A stretch of DNA of 34,140 nucleotides, taken from Burkholderiales bacterium (GTDB taxonomy: Bacteria > Pseudomonadota > Gammaproteobacteria > Burkholderiales > Burkholderiaceae_C). The notes beneath the pieces are model-generated. The model saw only the letters and a program-made list of their open reading frames with translations, did not search any database and was not told where the DNA came from. Below, piece after piece: positions 24,427 through 33,023 of this stretch. Location of the stretch: contig JAEKLF010000141.1 in the NCBI GenBank assembly GCA_019509985.1, positions 1 through 34,140 of the forward strand, written 5' to 3'. Position 1 is the first letter of the stretch, and each line of letters begins with the position of its first letter. Made by a program: the position numbers and the translations under genes.

Positions 24427-24993
24427 TTGTCCGACAAAGTCGTCCGACACAAAGTTCCACCTGAAAAGTCCCATAACGCGACAGCATTCCCCTCGTTTTG
24501 GCATCCCTTGTGGATGAGAACTCTGCTGTCGCATCCCCGGTTTGCGACGCGCAATTCAGCTGAACTGCCAGCTGCGACGAAATTCCCCTCGGAATCCGGC
24601 GATGCCTGGTGCGCCCATCTGATCGGCCTGCCCGCTTCAGAGCTTGGCAACGCCGATCCGCATCTCCAGGGCTCGTCTGACTTCCTAGAGAAGCCTTCTA
24701 GCGACCAGGACCTGCCGGACGCCATTGGTCACGCGTTGGATGCTGCCGCCCTTCACCGCGCCGAAAGCGCCAAGAGCACCGTAGTCAGCAGTCGGTTCGC
24801 GACGCTCACGGCGCGAGAGCGGCAAATCAAGGGGCTTGTGGCCGCTGGGCGGCTCAACAAACAGATTGCCGGCGACCCGGACATTGCCGAGCCCACAGTG
24901 AAGATGCATCGCGGCGCGGCAATGCGAAAGATGGGCGCGCGGACCGCAGCTGAGCTGGTGCTGATGGGGCAGCATCTCGGATTGGTGGGCTAA
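24427..24993 (+). pseudogene. Truncated FixJ-type response regulator
   Basis: The open frame is 188 aa, but only the part from about 24680 is recognisable: SSDFLEKPSSDQDLPDAIG (the end of a receiver domain, with the conserved DFLEKP), then a LuxR-type helix-turn-helix (LTARERQIKGLVAAG, RLNKQIAGDPDIAEP, VKMHRGAAMRKMGARTAAEL). In FixJ-family regulators this tail is preceded by about 100 residues of receiver containing the phospho-accepting Asp. Here the first 85 residues have no such sequence and read like non-coding DNA. No ribosome-binding site is visible. It is most likely a 5'-truncated remnant; an isolated DNA-binding protein cannot be excluded. Confidence 0.6.
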
Positions 24994-25074
24994 CCCTCAG
25001 ATTTGAGGCAGCAGTCCACCGGCTAAAGCTCATAAACTTTCCGGCACATAAGCCAGCAAAAGGCAGGGAGGAAC

Positions 25075-27921
25075 ATGGCCAATAAAGTCACCGACGAGGA
25101 TGTCGACGAGCCGTCCGGAAAACCTGAGCAGTCGGATGAGCCCAAGGTGTCAGGCCAGTTCAGCGGCAACCTTCAGTTGGAAGATGTCGTAGTCAGCGGT
25201 TCGTTTTCGGGAGGGCCTCCGCCGCCTCAAAATCCGCTGCCGTTCCAGACTTACCCCGAAGGGGCGGGGGTTTCGGCCGACCTGAACCTCAAGTACAGGA
25301 TTGGCGAGGTTGATGGTGGCGGCGTTGGAGTACCAACGGTCACCAGCATCCCGTCGTCCGAAGCAGATCTGTCGGGTCCGTCGGCGCCTCAGCCATTGGA
25401 AAGCGTGATTAGCTCTCTTCCGGACGGATTTGGTCCAGGCAGTGCCCCGACCGGCTCCACCGTCGACCACTCCGCGGCGACCATGGCTGCCGGAAGCTTC
25501 CGCGCCGACGGCAAGTCAACGGTGTCCTTTGCGGGCAGCAGCCTCCGGAATGTGTACGTCGCCGATTTCAACAACGACGACGCAGCAACGCGCAGGCGCG
25601 CCGACGTCCTCAATGTGACGGCGGACGCCACCGCATTTGCGCAGATTGCTGCCTCCAGAACTACGCGTCCTCCCATGGCCGTCGGTGTCTTCGGGTCTTG
25701 GGGCGCCGGCAAGTCGTACTTCATGGACCTAGTGCATGCGAAGGTTGAGAGCATCGCGGCGAATGCCAGGGACTCCGGCCACCAGTCGGAGGCGGGTGAG
25801 GCGTTCCACGACAAGGTTATCCAAATCCGGTTCAACGCGTGGCACTACGCTGAAACCAACTTGTGGGCCAGTCTGGTCGGGCACATTTTTCAGGAGCTAT
25901 CTGCAGCGACGAAGCCCGATTTGCGGGAGGACGTGTTTGGCAAACTGAGCACAGCCCGTCGACTCACCCTGGAAGCGTCGTCCGTGCTTATCCAGGCGCG
26001 CAGGGAAGAGCGCTCCGCAAAAGAAAAGTTTGAGCAGGCGAAAACGTCGCTTTCAAAGGCGCAGGCTCGGCCAATCAGGACCACGAATCTGTTCGCTGAC
26101 ATGATGGTTAGCGCGTTTCGCGATGTCGGAAATAGGGAAGTCGAGACTGCGCGGGAGGAACTGCAAGCTGCAGCCAGCGAGCTTGGCGTCGGAGCCGTTC
26201 TCACCTCCACTAAGGAGCTGACCCGGGAAGGCGTAGCACTGCTTAGACATGGGGTTCAGGCGCGGGACATGTTCTGGTCGATGGTGAAGAACATGGGTTC
26301 GCCACTCGTGGTTCTGCTCTTCATCTTCGCCACCGTTGCCGCGCCGTTTCTTGCGGTGGAGGTCTTGCATCTGCTCGGTTCGAAGTTCGAGCAGATTCGC
26401 AGCTGGGTATCGGAAGGCGTCATCTCGTGTTTGGCCTTGGCCGGCGTGGTCACAACATGGTTCAAGAAGGCTGCCGGACCGATGCTCGTCGGCATCGAGA
26501 AGCTGAAGGCGGCGAAGGCGCGCGTCGACGCGGAGGTCGCAAAGAACCTCTCAAAGTTCGAAAAGCTTGTTGCGGATAACGAGGCAGCCGTCGCCAAGGC
26601 TTCGGCAGAAGTGCAGGCCGCGAGCGACCTCCTCAAGGCAACGACGGCGAAGGTAGCCGAGGCGCGCCAAGACCTCCACGGACAGTCTGCGGCGGGCCGC
26701 CTCATCAACTTCGTCAGAGACCGTGCGGCTAACGGTGAATATGCAAAGCATCTTGGTCTTGTCTCCACCATCCGCAAAGACTTCGAGGAGCTTTCGAATC
26801 TGGTCAGCGGTGAGGGAACTGTCGGACGGGGTGCGAGCGATGAGGACCTTGAAGCAGTGCGCATGCAAGTCGAGGCACTCGTGTCCAGTGCGGTGAAGGA
26901 CGCGCTTCTCACAGCAGCGGAGGTAGAAGACCTCAACTCGATTGCAAAAAACGTTGACGCCGCGGCGTTGCCGTTCGAGCGCATCGTTCTCTACATCGAC
27001 GATGTGGACCGCTGCACTCCGGCGAAGGTGGTCGAGGTCATGCAGGCAGTCCATATGCTGCTTGCCTTCCGCTTGTTCGTGGTCTTCGTTGCCGTGGACG
27101 TTCGCTGGGTTGGGAGTTCGCTCGCGCAGCAGTACAAGGAGATGCTCAAGGACATAAACACCACGTCCCCGCTGACGTCGGCGTCTGATTACCTTGAGAA
27201 GATTTTCCAGATTCCATACTGGCTTCCGGCTGTCACCCCAGAATCCAGCGATGGGCTTGTGGCCATGATGCTGCCCAGGGCGGCGGATGAGCCGACGCCG
27301 CTTGTCGACCTCACGCAGGTCCTGGCGCCGAAGGATTCGTTTGAACCGGCGACCGCACCAAACGAAGACCGTTTTGTCCCCATCAAGTTCACCGCCGACG
27401 AAATCGAGCTGATTCAGCATTTCGCGGTTCTTCTGGACAGCCCTCGCAAGGTGATTCGGTTTACGAACGTCGTTCGTTTCCTGCGAGCAAGAGGGGGACT
27501 TAGCCGTTCGTTCGGGTCCGACCCTGACGCCGTGTGCATCCTCACCCAGCTCGCAATAGCGACAGCCTCTCCAGAGAGCTATAGCCTCTGGCTTCTGGTA
27601 GCGCGAGCGTACAGTAGGGAAACTATTGAACACCTCAGCAAGGCCCTGAACACCGGTTACTTGTCCAGATACCCAGTGGTGCTTACGGGGCTGGTGCTGG
27701 CGCGACAGCGTCTTGATGCTGAGACGCCTGTTGATGTTCTGGTCAGCAAGGGTCGCATCGCAAGTCGTCTTTGCTTTGCTTCGGCCATTCCGGACCCCGA
27801 TGGAAAGCTCTACGCTGCCATCAAGGAACAACTCGACAGTGGCAAGGTGGACATTCCCCTGCTCGACGAGCTGAAGGGCGTCACCTTGAAAGCTGTCTCG
27901 TCCAATGTTCCGCGTCGTTGA
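25075..27921 (+). CDS. KAP-family P-loop NTPase, membrane-anchored
   Basis: 948 aa from ATG 25075 with an excellent GGGAGG. Residues 1-150 are Pro/Gly/Ser-rich with a VSGxFSG motif occurring twice (VSGQFSG, VSGSFSG). A KAP P-loop domain follows: ADATAFAQIAASRTTRPPM, Walker A GSWGAGKS (207-214), QIRFNAWHYAETNLWASL, and Walker B VLYIDDVDRC (D642, D643, D645) followed by LAFRLFVVFVAVDVRW. Between Walker A and B lie long coiled coils and two membrane helices (about 409-432 and 448-463), the hallmark insertion of KAP NTPases. The C-terminal part includes SPRKVIRFTNVVRFLRAR. KAP proteins include phage-exclusion factors such as PifA. It stands alone, between a broken regulator and cas3, and may be an anti-phage gene (inference). 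Confidence 0.85.
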   Translation: MANKVTDEDVDEPSGKPEQSDEPKVSGQFSGNLQLEDVVVSGSFSGGPPPPQNPLPFQTYPEGAGVSADLNLKYRIGEVDGGGVGVPTVTSIPSSEADLSGPSAPQPLESVISSLPDGFGPGSAPTGSTVDHSAATMAAGSFRADGKSTVSFAGSSLRNVYVADFNNDDAATRRRADVLNVTADATAFAQIAASRTTRPPMAVGVFGSWGAGKSYFMDLVHAKVESIAANARDSGHQSEAGEAFHDKVIQIRFNAWHYAETNLWASLVGHIFQELSAATKPDLREDVFGKLSTARRLTLEASSVLIQARREERSAKEKFEQAKTSLSKAQARPIRTTNLFADMMVSAFRDVGNREVETAREELQAAASELGVGAVLTSTKELTREGVALLRHGVQARDMFWSMVKNMGSPLVVLLFIFATVAAPFLAVEVLHLLGSKFEQIRSWVSEGVISCLALAGVVTTWFKKAAGPMLVGIEKLKAAKARVDAEVAKNLSKFEKLVADNEAAVAKASAEVQAASDLLKATTAKVAEARQDLHGQSAAGRLINFVRDRAANGEYAKHLGLVSTIRKDFEELSNLVSGEGTVGRGASDEDLEAVRMQVEALVSSAVKDALLTAAEVEDLNSIAKNVDAAALPFERIVLYIDDVDRCTPAKVVEVMQAVHMLLAFRLFVVFVAVDVRWVGSSLAQQYKEMLKDINTTSPLTSASDYLEKIFQIPYWLPAVTPESSDGLVAMMLPRAADEPTPLVDLTQVLAPKDSFEPATAPNEDRFVPIKFTADEIELIQHFAVLLDSPRKVIRFTNVVRFLRARGGLSRSFGSDPDAVCILTQLAIATASPESYSLWLLVARAYSRETIEHLSKALNTGYLSRYPVVLTGLVLARQRLDAETPVDVLVSKGRIASRLCFASAIPDPDGKLYAAIKEQLDSGKVDIPLLDELKGVTLKAVSSNVPRR

Positions 27922-28029
27922 ATGCGAGACACCGACCTCGGTATCGGTTCCGCCCATTTACCTAGGAGTCCGGCGAAGCGGCATCTGGCGCACACGACGT
28001 AGTTCTCCGAGACCATGGTGCTCCACGCC

Positions 28030-28150
28030 TGCGATGCAAGCGAAGATCGCTGACCACGTCTGGACGATTGAAGAAGTCGTGGGTCTCGTGGCTGAGCCGG
28101 TCGCCAAGAAGCGCGGCCCCTACAAGCCCCGCGCTGAGATTTCAAACTGA
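28030..28150 (+). pseudogene. C-terminal remnant of an IS transposase
   Basis: The frame ending at 28150 reads CSTPAMQAKIADHVWTIEEV, VGLVAEPVAKKRGPYKPRAE. The TPAM..G(K)IADHVW.IEE element followed by KKRGPYK resembles the tail of IS1/IS1595-like transposases as I recall them. The upstream sequence in this frame does not look like transposase, so about 40 codons survive. It lies between the KAP gene and cas3, evidence of past insertion activity there. The remaining 27922-28029 and 28151-28250 sequence shows no gene; the latter has an AT-rich patch (CTTCTTAAAAATTCC) that could contribute to a cas3 promoter. Confidence 0.45.
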
Positions 28151-28250
28151 GACACCACCAGGATGTGGTCCAACGACCTCTAGACTCAGCCTGCATTCTG
28201 AACATCTCGCTTCTTAAAAATTCCTCCCCAGACAAACCGTTGACCGGCTC

Positions 28251-30914
28251 ATGCCTGTGATCGACCTCGTAGAGCCGTGGGGCAAGTTAGACCGCAACGA
28301 TTCCAGTCGTCGCCTCAGTCTGGTGGGCCATTGCATTGACGTCGCTGCCGTGTTTTCTGCGCTGGTCGAAATGCCCACCATGCGTCGTCGGTTCGAGCAG
28401 CTTGCGGGCCGTCCGTTGAACGCAGTCGACTTGGAACGACTTGCCGCTTTGGCGTTCTTGCACGACGTGGGCAAGGCCGGGTCAGGGTTCTACAGCAAAG
28501 GCGAGTCCGACGAGGTCGCCTCGGCCTGGCGCAGGCGCAACAACGCAGGGCAGGATCAGTTCGGCCACACCACTGTGATCGAACCGCTGCTTCGCAAGCC
28601 TGCATACGCAGGCCATGCCCAGGTCCTAGGACTGGACACCTGGGGTGAATGGTGGCCGGATGATGGCGCCCGCAAGCTGTGGCTTGCTGCCGTGTCGCAC
28701 CACGGTCAACCCATCACGGCGGACACGCTGCCGCACGCCCTGCGCTGGCCCACGTGGGTCGCCCCGATTGCCGGCTACAACCCGTTGGACGGCTTGGCAC
28801 GGCTGGGCCAAGCCGTTCGTCGCCTGTGGCCCGACGCCTTCAGCGAGCCCGTCACCCCGCCACTGGCCGAGCCCTTCACTCACGCCTTTGCGGGCCTCGT
28901 GTCGCTGGCTGACTGGATCGGCTCCAACACCGATCACTTTCCCTACGATTTCGCAGCACAAGACGAATCACGTTGGCACTGTTCACTCACCCGCGCACAC
29001 CGGGCTCTTAAAGAGATCGGCCTCGACCTGTCTGCGCAGCAGGCCGAGTTGGCCGCCCGCGCACCCTCGTTTCAAGACCTGTTCGGCTTCCCGCCCAAGC
29101 CCATGCAGCAGGCGGCCGCCACCCGGCTTGGTCAGCCCCTCGTGGTTCTCGAAGCCGAGACGGGCAGCGGCAAGACCGAGGCGGCACTCTGGCGCTTCAC
29201 GCAGCTCTTCCAGGCCAGAGAGGTGGATGCCCTTTGCTTTCTGCTGCCCACACGTGTTGCCGCCAGCGGCATCTACGCGCGGCTGCAGGGCTACGTCGAA
29301 CGCGCCTTCCCCGACCCAGTCACCCGCCCGGCCTGGGTGCTGGCCGTGCCCGGTGACCTGCGCGCCAATGGCGCGCACGGAGAGCGCCAGCCGGGCCTGC
29401 CGTTCGCCGACGTGCTGTGGCCTGACGCCGAAGCGCCAGAAGCGCGCTTCTGGGCCGCCGAGCACAGCAAGCGCTACTTTGCCGCCGGACTGCTCGCTGG
29501 CACCATCGATCAGTTCCTGCTCAGCGCCCTGCGCACCGGCCACGCCCACCTGCGCGCGGCGCTCAGCCTGCGCAGCTTCGTCGTGGTGGACGAGGTGCAC
29601 GCGTCCGACCCCTACATGGCCCGCCTACTGCGCCATGCCTTGGCCCGGCATGCAGCTGCCGGTGGCCACGCAATGCTGCTGTCGGCCACCCTCACCGGCG
29701 CGGCTCGCAGCGCGCTGATCGCCGCCGGCCAGCCCCGCACGCCGGTCGCTTTTGGCCGCAGGCCCTCGCAGCTGCCAGCTGACCTTTCCCGGGCAGATGC
29801 ACCCTACCCTTGCCTGTCCCACGCCCAGGGGCTGGACGACATCGCCCCGGACGGCACCGCCAGCAAGCAGGTACGCGCCACGCCACTGGACGCGATGCGC
29901 GAGCCCGAACGCATTGCGGCATGTGTCCAGCAGGCACTTGAACAGGGCCAGCGCGTGCTCGTGCTGCGCAACACCGTAGGCCAGGCCCTCGCCACCCAGC
30001 GCGCTCTCGAAGCACAGTTGGGCCCTGACCACCCGGCACTGTTCCGCGTGAACGGCCAGCCGGTCCTCCACCATGGCCGCTATGCCCGCGTGGACCGCCA
30101 GCAGCTCGACGCCGAAGTGGAGCGCTGCTTCGGCAAAGGCGCAGCGCACAGCCTGCGGCCCGTCGTGCTCGTTGGCACCCAGACCTTGGAAATCTCAGTC
30201 GACTGCGATGCCGACCTGCTCATCACCGACCTCTGTCCGATGGACGTGCTGCTCCAAAGACTCGGGCGACTGCACCGCCACGCGAAGCGCCATGAACTAA
30301 GGCCAGGCGGCGCCGGGCTTGCTCAGGCCCATGTGCTTGTGCCTTCCCAGCGCAACCTCGCTGCCCTGCTTCGCCCAGACGGCGCACGCGGCCTGGGCCT
30401 CGGCCCTAAGAGCGCCTACCCCAACCTGCTGGCGGTGGAAGCAAGCTGGCGCGAGCTGGAGCGCGGTGAGGACTGGCTCATCCCCCAGCACAACCGCCGT
30501 CTGGTGGAAGCTTGCTGTGATGAAGCCACGCTCAGCGCGATGGCCGACGCCCTGAGCGGCGACTGGCCCGCCCACCGAAACGACCTGTTCGGCAAGGCTG
30601 CAGGCCAGCGCATGACAGCTGACGCTGTCAGCCTGGACTGGCTGAAGCCCTGGGACGAGATGGCCCCCGGAGAATTGATAGGCGAAGCTCGCACCCGCCT
30701 GGGACTGGATGCCCTGCCGTTGGATGTGCCGACCTGGATCACCCCGCTCGGACAGCCGCTCAAGCGCCTCGATATACCGGCCTGGATGTGGCCTGCCGAG
30801 CCCAAGTCGCTGACCCAGGCGGTCTTCGACGATGGCGAGCATGGCGTGCTGCGATTCGAGGCCGGCGGCAAGCGCTTCAGCTACAGCCGGTTCGGTCTGG
30901 AGCGGCTGGACTGA
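28251..30914 (+). CDS. cas3: Cas3 nuclease-helicase (type I-E)
   Basis: 887 aa, close to the E. coli type I-E Cas3 length. N-terminal HD nuclease: PWGKLDRN, H27 (GHCID), H71-D72 (FLHDVGK), H106 (QFGHTTV). Helicase: Walker A AETGSGKTEA (302-311), DEVH box D447-H450 (VVVDEVHASDPYMARLLRHA), SAT motif 478-480, and motif VI QRLGRLHRH (669-677) preceded by DLLITDLCPMDVLL. Cas3 is recruited by Cascade to unwind and degrade target DNA in the 3'-5' direction. All key residues seen are intact, so the protein looks functional. No clear ribosome-binding site precedes ATG 28251. The gene is 96 nt upstream of cse1, so it may also have its own transcript. Confidence 0.93.
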   Translation: MPVIDLVEPWGKLDRNDSSRRLSLVGHCIDVAAVFSALVEMPTMRRRFEQLAGRPLNAVDLERLAALAFLHDVGKAGSGFYSKGESDEVASAWRRRNNAGQDQFGHTTVIEPLLRKPAYAGHAQVLGLDTWGEWWPDDGARKLWLAAVSHHGQPITADTLPHALRWPTWVAPIAGYNPLDGLARLGQAVRRLWPDAFSEPVTPPLAEPFTHAFAGLVSLADWIGSNTDHFPYDFAAQDESRWHCSLTRAHRALKEIGLDLSAQQAELAARAPSFQDLFGFPPKPMQQAAATRLGQPLVVLEAETGSGKTEAALWRFTQLFQAREVDALCFLLPTRVAASGIYARLQGYVERAFPDPVTRPAWVLAVPGDLRANGAHGERQPGLPFADVLWPDAEAPEARFWAAEHSKRYFAAGLLAGTIDQFLLSALRTGHAHLRAALSLRSFVVVDEVHASDPYMARLLRHALARHAAAGGHAMLLSATLTGAARSALIAAGQPRTPVAFGRRPSQLPADLSRADAPYPCLSHAQGLDDIAPDGTASKQVRATPLDAMREPERIAACVQQALEQGQRVLVLRNTVGQALATQRALEAQLGPDHPALFRVNGQPVLHHGRYARVDRQQLDAEVERCFGKGAAHSLRPVVLVGTQTLEISVDCDADLLITDLCPMDVLLQRLGRLHRHAKRHELRPGGAGLAQAHVLVPSQRNLAALLRPDGARGLGLGPKSAYPNLLAVEASWRELERGEDWLIPQHNRRLVEACCDEATLSAMADALSGDWPAHRNDLFGKAAGQRMTADAVSLDWLKPWDEMAPGELIGEARTRLGLDALPLDVPTWITPLGQPLKRLDIPAWMWPAEPKSLTQAVFDDGEHGVLRFEAGGKRFSYSRFGLERLD

Positions 30915-31010
30915 CCCCCGGGAAAACACAGCGAGCCGGCGCTTGCTCCGGTCTTTCAGCGCGTTTAGCCTCTGCGCCAGAAGATAGACACGGCGTCCAG
31001 GGAGGAACCC

Positions 31011-32525
31011 ATGACCGAGCTACCGGCAGGCGAGTCCTGCCTTGACCTGCTTAGCCAACCGCTGCTGGCAGTCGAGGGGCCGTCAGCGCTCAACCTGCCT
31101 CAAGTCTTGGCGGCCTTGTCGCGTGGCGAGAACCTTGTCTTCACGCATCTGCGCCCTCACCAGCAAGCACCCTGGCATGCTTTCCTTGTCCAACTCGCCT
31201 ATCTCGCACTGGAGAAGGCGGCACAGGCCGAGGCGCCGCAGGAGGAGACTGACTGGGCCGGCATGCTGCTGGCGCTCAGCGACGGTCAACCAAGCGCTTG
31301 GCAGTTGTGCGTGGATGACTGGCAGCGGCCGGCCTTTCTGCAACCGCCGTGCGGCTCCGGCCGCGAGACGGACTTCTCTGACGAGAAGATTCGACATTCC
31401 GCTCAGTCGCTTGACCTATTGGTAGCGAGCAAGAACTTTGATGAGAAGTCGCACAAGTTGAGCGGCTTCGAAAAGGATCAGCTCGATTGCTGGATCTACG
31501 CCCTGGTCAGTCTTCAGGGATTCGCCATGTGGGGCGGCCCGACGTACTACAACTCGATGCGCATGAATAGCAGCTCGGCCTCAAGATCGCAGTTTCGACT
31601 TGTCTTTGAGCGAGGCAGCGGTGCTGAGTTTCTGCGCGACCTGCAAATACTGATTGATCGATCCGTCGATTTTTGGAGTCAGGAGGAAGGTATCGGTAGC
31701 GGGCGACGCCTTCCTTTGCTGTGGCTAGAGAAGTGGGATGACGATCAGCTTCCTTTAGCGGACGTGCACCCCCTTTGCATCGAGGCAAGCCGACGCGTGC
31801 GTCTGCGCCGTGAGCATGGCTTCCTGGTAATGCGCCGCGCAGGCAGCAAGGGCATGCGAGTGGCAGCGAACTCCCAACATGGTGTGGTGCTGGATCCGTG
31901 GATTCCGCTAACGCTCGGAAAAGACGGGGTGAAGGCAGCCACACTGCAAGCAGATGGGTTGAGCTACCGCCAGTTGGCCAAGACAGTGCTTGATAGAAAG
32001 GAGTGCACGCTGCCTCTGCTGGCAAGGCCTTCAGATGCCGAGCGCCGAGCTGGCCTGTCCGCGACGCTCGTTGCCCAAGTGTTGGTTGGTGGTCAAAGCA
32101 AGACGGATGGACTCAGGCGCCGAGAGCTGCTGTTTCCCATGCCTGTGCTTCGCGCGCTCGCAGATGGCGACGAGCGTCTCGCTCAACGTTCGAACGCCTT
32201 CGTGCTACTCGCGAAACAGGCCAGCACCGATGTATTGCGACCGGCTCTGATTCAGTTCATCGATGGCAGTGAAAAAGTCAACCTAAAGCATGCAGACCAC
32301 GCCCGCATGGCCACACCATGGATGGAGCGCCTGGAGGCGGAAATCGACTCCCGCTTCTTCACCACGCTGTTTGACAGCGTCACCAGCGAACTCAGCGACA
32401 AGGCCGCACACGACGTCTGGGAAGACGTTGAGCAGCGGCTGCACAGCGACTGGCTCAAACAATTTGGCCAGCCCCTGCGCGCCGGCGCTGCCGTCAAGGA
32501 CACCGCCGAGGACACCATCACATGA
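31011..32525 (+). CDS. casA: Cse1/Cas8e, large Cascade subunit (type I-E)
   Basis: 504 aa from ATG 31011 with GGGAGG 5 nt upstream. It has LDLLSQPLLAVEG near the N-terminus in place of the usual LLxEPWIPV, LRPHQQAPWHAFLVQLA (residues 48-64), and WGGPTYYNSMRMNSSSASR (174-192), the Cse1 signature resembling GNYGSxRMNGGxxSR. The C-terminus is helical (EAEIDSRFFTTLFDSV), consistent with the four-helix bundle. Cse1 recognises the PAM, stabilises the R-loop and recruits Cas3. The central part is somewhat less GC-rich than the flanking cas genes. It overlaps cse2 by ATGA. Confidence 0.9.
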   Translation: MTELPAGESCLDLLSQPLLAVEGPSALNLPQVLAALSRGENLVFTHLRPHQQAPWHAFLVQLAYLALEKAAQAEAPQEETDWAGMLLALSDGQPSAWQLCVDDWQRPAFLQPPCGSGRETDFSDEKIRHSAQSLDLLVASKNFDEKSHKLSGFEKDQLDCWIYALVSLQGFAMWGGPTYYNSMRMNSSSASRSQFRLVFERGSGAEFLRDLQILIDRSVDFWSQEEGIGSGRRLPLLWLEKWDDDQLPLADVHPLCIEASRRVRLRREHGFLVMRRAGSKGMRVAANSQHGVVLDPWIPLTLGKDGVKAATLQADGLSYRQLAKTVLDRKECTLPLLARPSDAERRAGLSATLVAQVLVGGQSKTDGLRRRELLFPMPVLRALADGDERLAQRSNAFVLLAKQASTDVLRPALIQFIDGSEKVNLKHADHARMATPWMERLEAEIDSRFFTTLFDSVTSELSDKAAHDVWEDVEQRLHSDWLKQFGQPLRAGAAVKDTAEDTIT

Positions 32526-33001
32526 CCGCCCCCACCGACCCTCTCCAGGCCTTGGCTCGGCAGATCGCTTCGGACCGCACCGACACCGGCATGCTCGCCC
32601 GCGTGCGCCGCTGCAGCCCTGGCGCCGCCGAAGCCATGTTCGACACCCAGACCCTGCTGCATGCCGCCGGCATCGACCCCGCTCCCGCCGACTGGCCCGC
32701 CTGGGTACTGCTGGCCCATTGCCTGGCGCTGGTGGGGGGCGCGCACCAGAGCGGCCTGTCCACCGGCGAAGTGCTCGCCGAGATCAGGCTTACCGAGTTG
32801 CGCATGCGGTTGCTGGTGGAGGCTGACAACGAACTGCTGCGCGACCTGCTGCCACGCCTGGCCCGACGCCTGGCGGCCAGCGGCCGGCGCATCAACTGGT
32901 GGCCGTTTGCCAACCTGCTGGGCCTCGGAGCACACCCGCCCGACGAGGCCCGCCGCGAACTGATCCGGGGCTACTTGCGCGCCAGCGCCGCCGCCCACTG
33001 A
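32522..33001 (+). CDS. casB: Cse2/Cas11, small Cascade subunit (type I-E)
   Basis: 159 aa, the normal size of Cse2, starting in an ATGA overlap with cse1. It is almost entirely helical, with no membrane segment; LARVRRCSPG near residue 27, LTELRMRLLVEADNELLRD in the middle and RRINWWPFANLLGLG, then RRELIRGYLRASAA at the C-terminus, match Cse2. Two copies normally line the Cascade belly and stabilise the R-loop. The call rests on both sequence pattern and position between cse1 and cas7. Confidence 0.88.
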   Translation: MTAPTDPLQALARQIASDRTDTGMLARVRRCSPGAAEAMFDTQTLLHAAGIDPAPADWPAWVLLAHCLALVGGAHQSGLSTGEVLAEIRLTELRMRLLVEADNELLRDLLPRLARRLAASGRRINWWPFANLLGLGAHPPDEARRELIRGYLRASAAAH

Positions 33002-33023
33002 ACCATCCCAGGGAGACTACAAC

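Noticed and set aside
24995..25008. CCTCA-GATT-TGAGG palindrome upstream of the KAP gene
   Set aside because: 5-nt arms in a GC-rich genome occur by chance; no second copy or promoter elements support an operator.
28154..28169. ACCAC-N6-GTGGT hairpin before cas3
   Set aside because: Only a 5-bp stem and no U-tract; too weak to call a terminator or an IS end.
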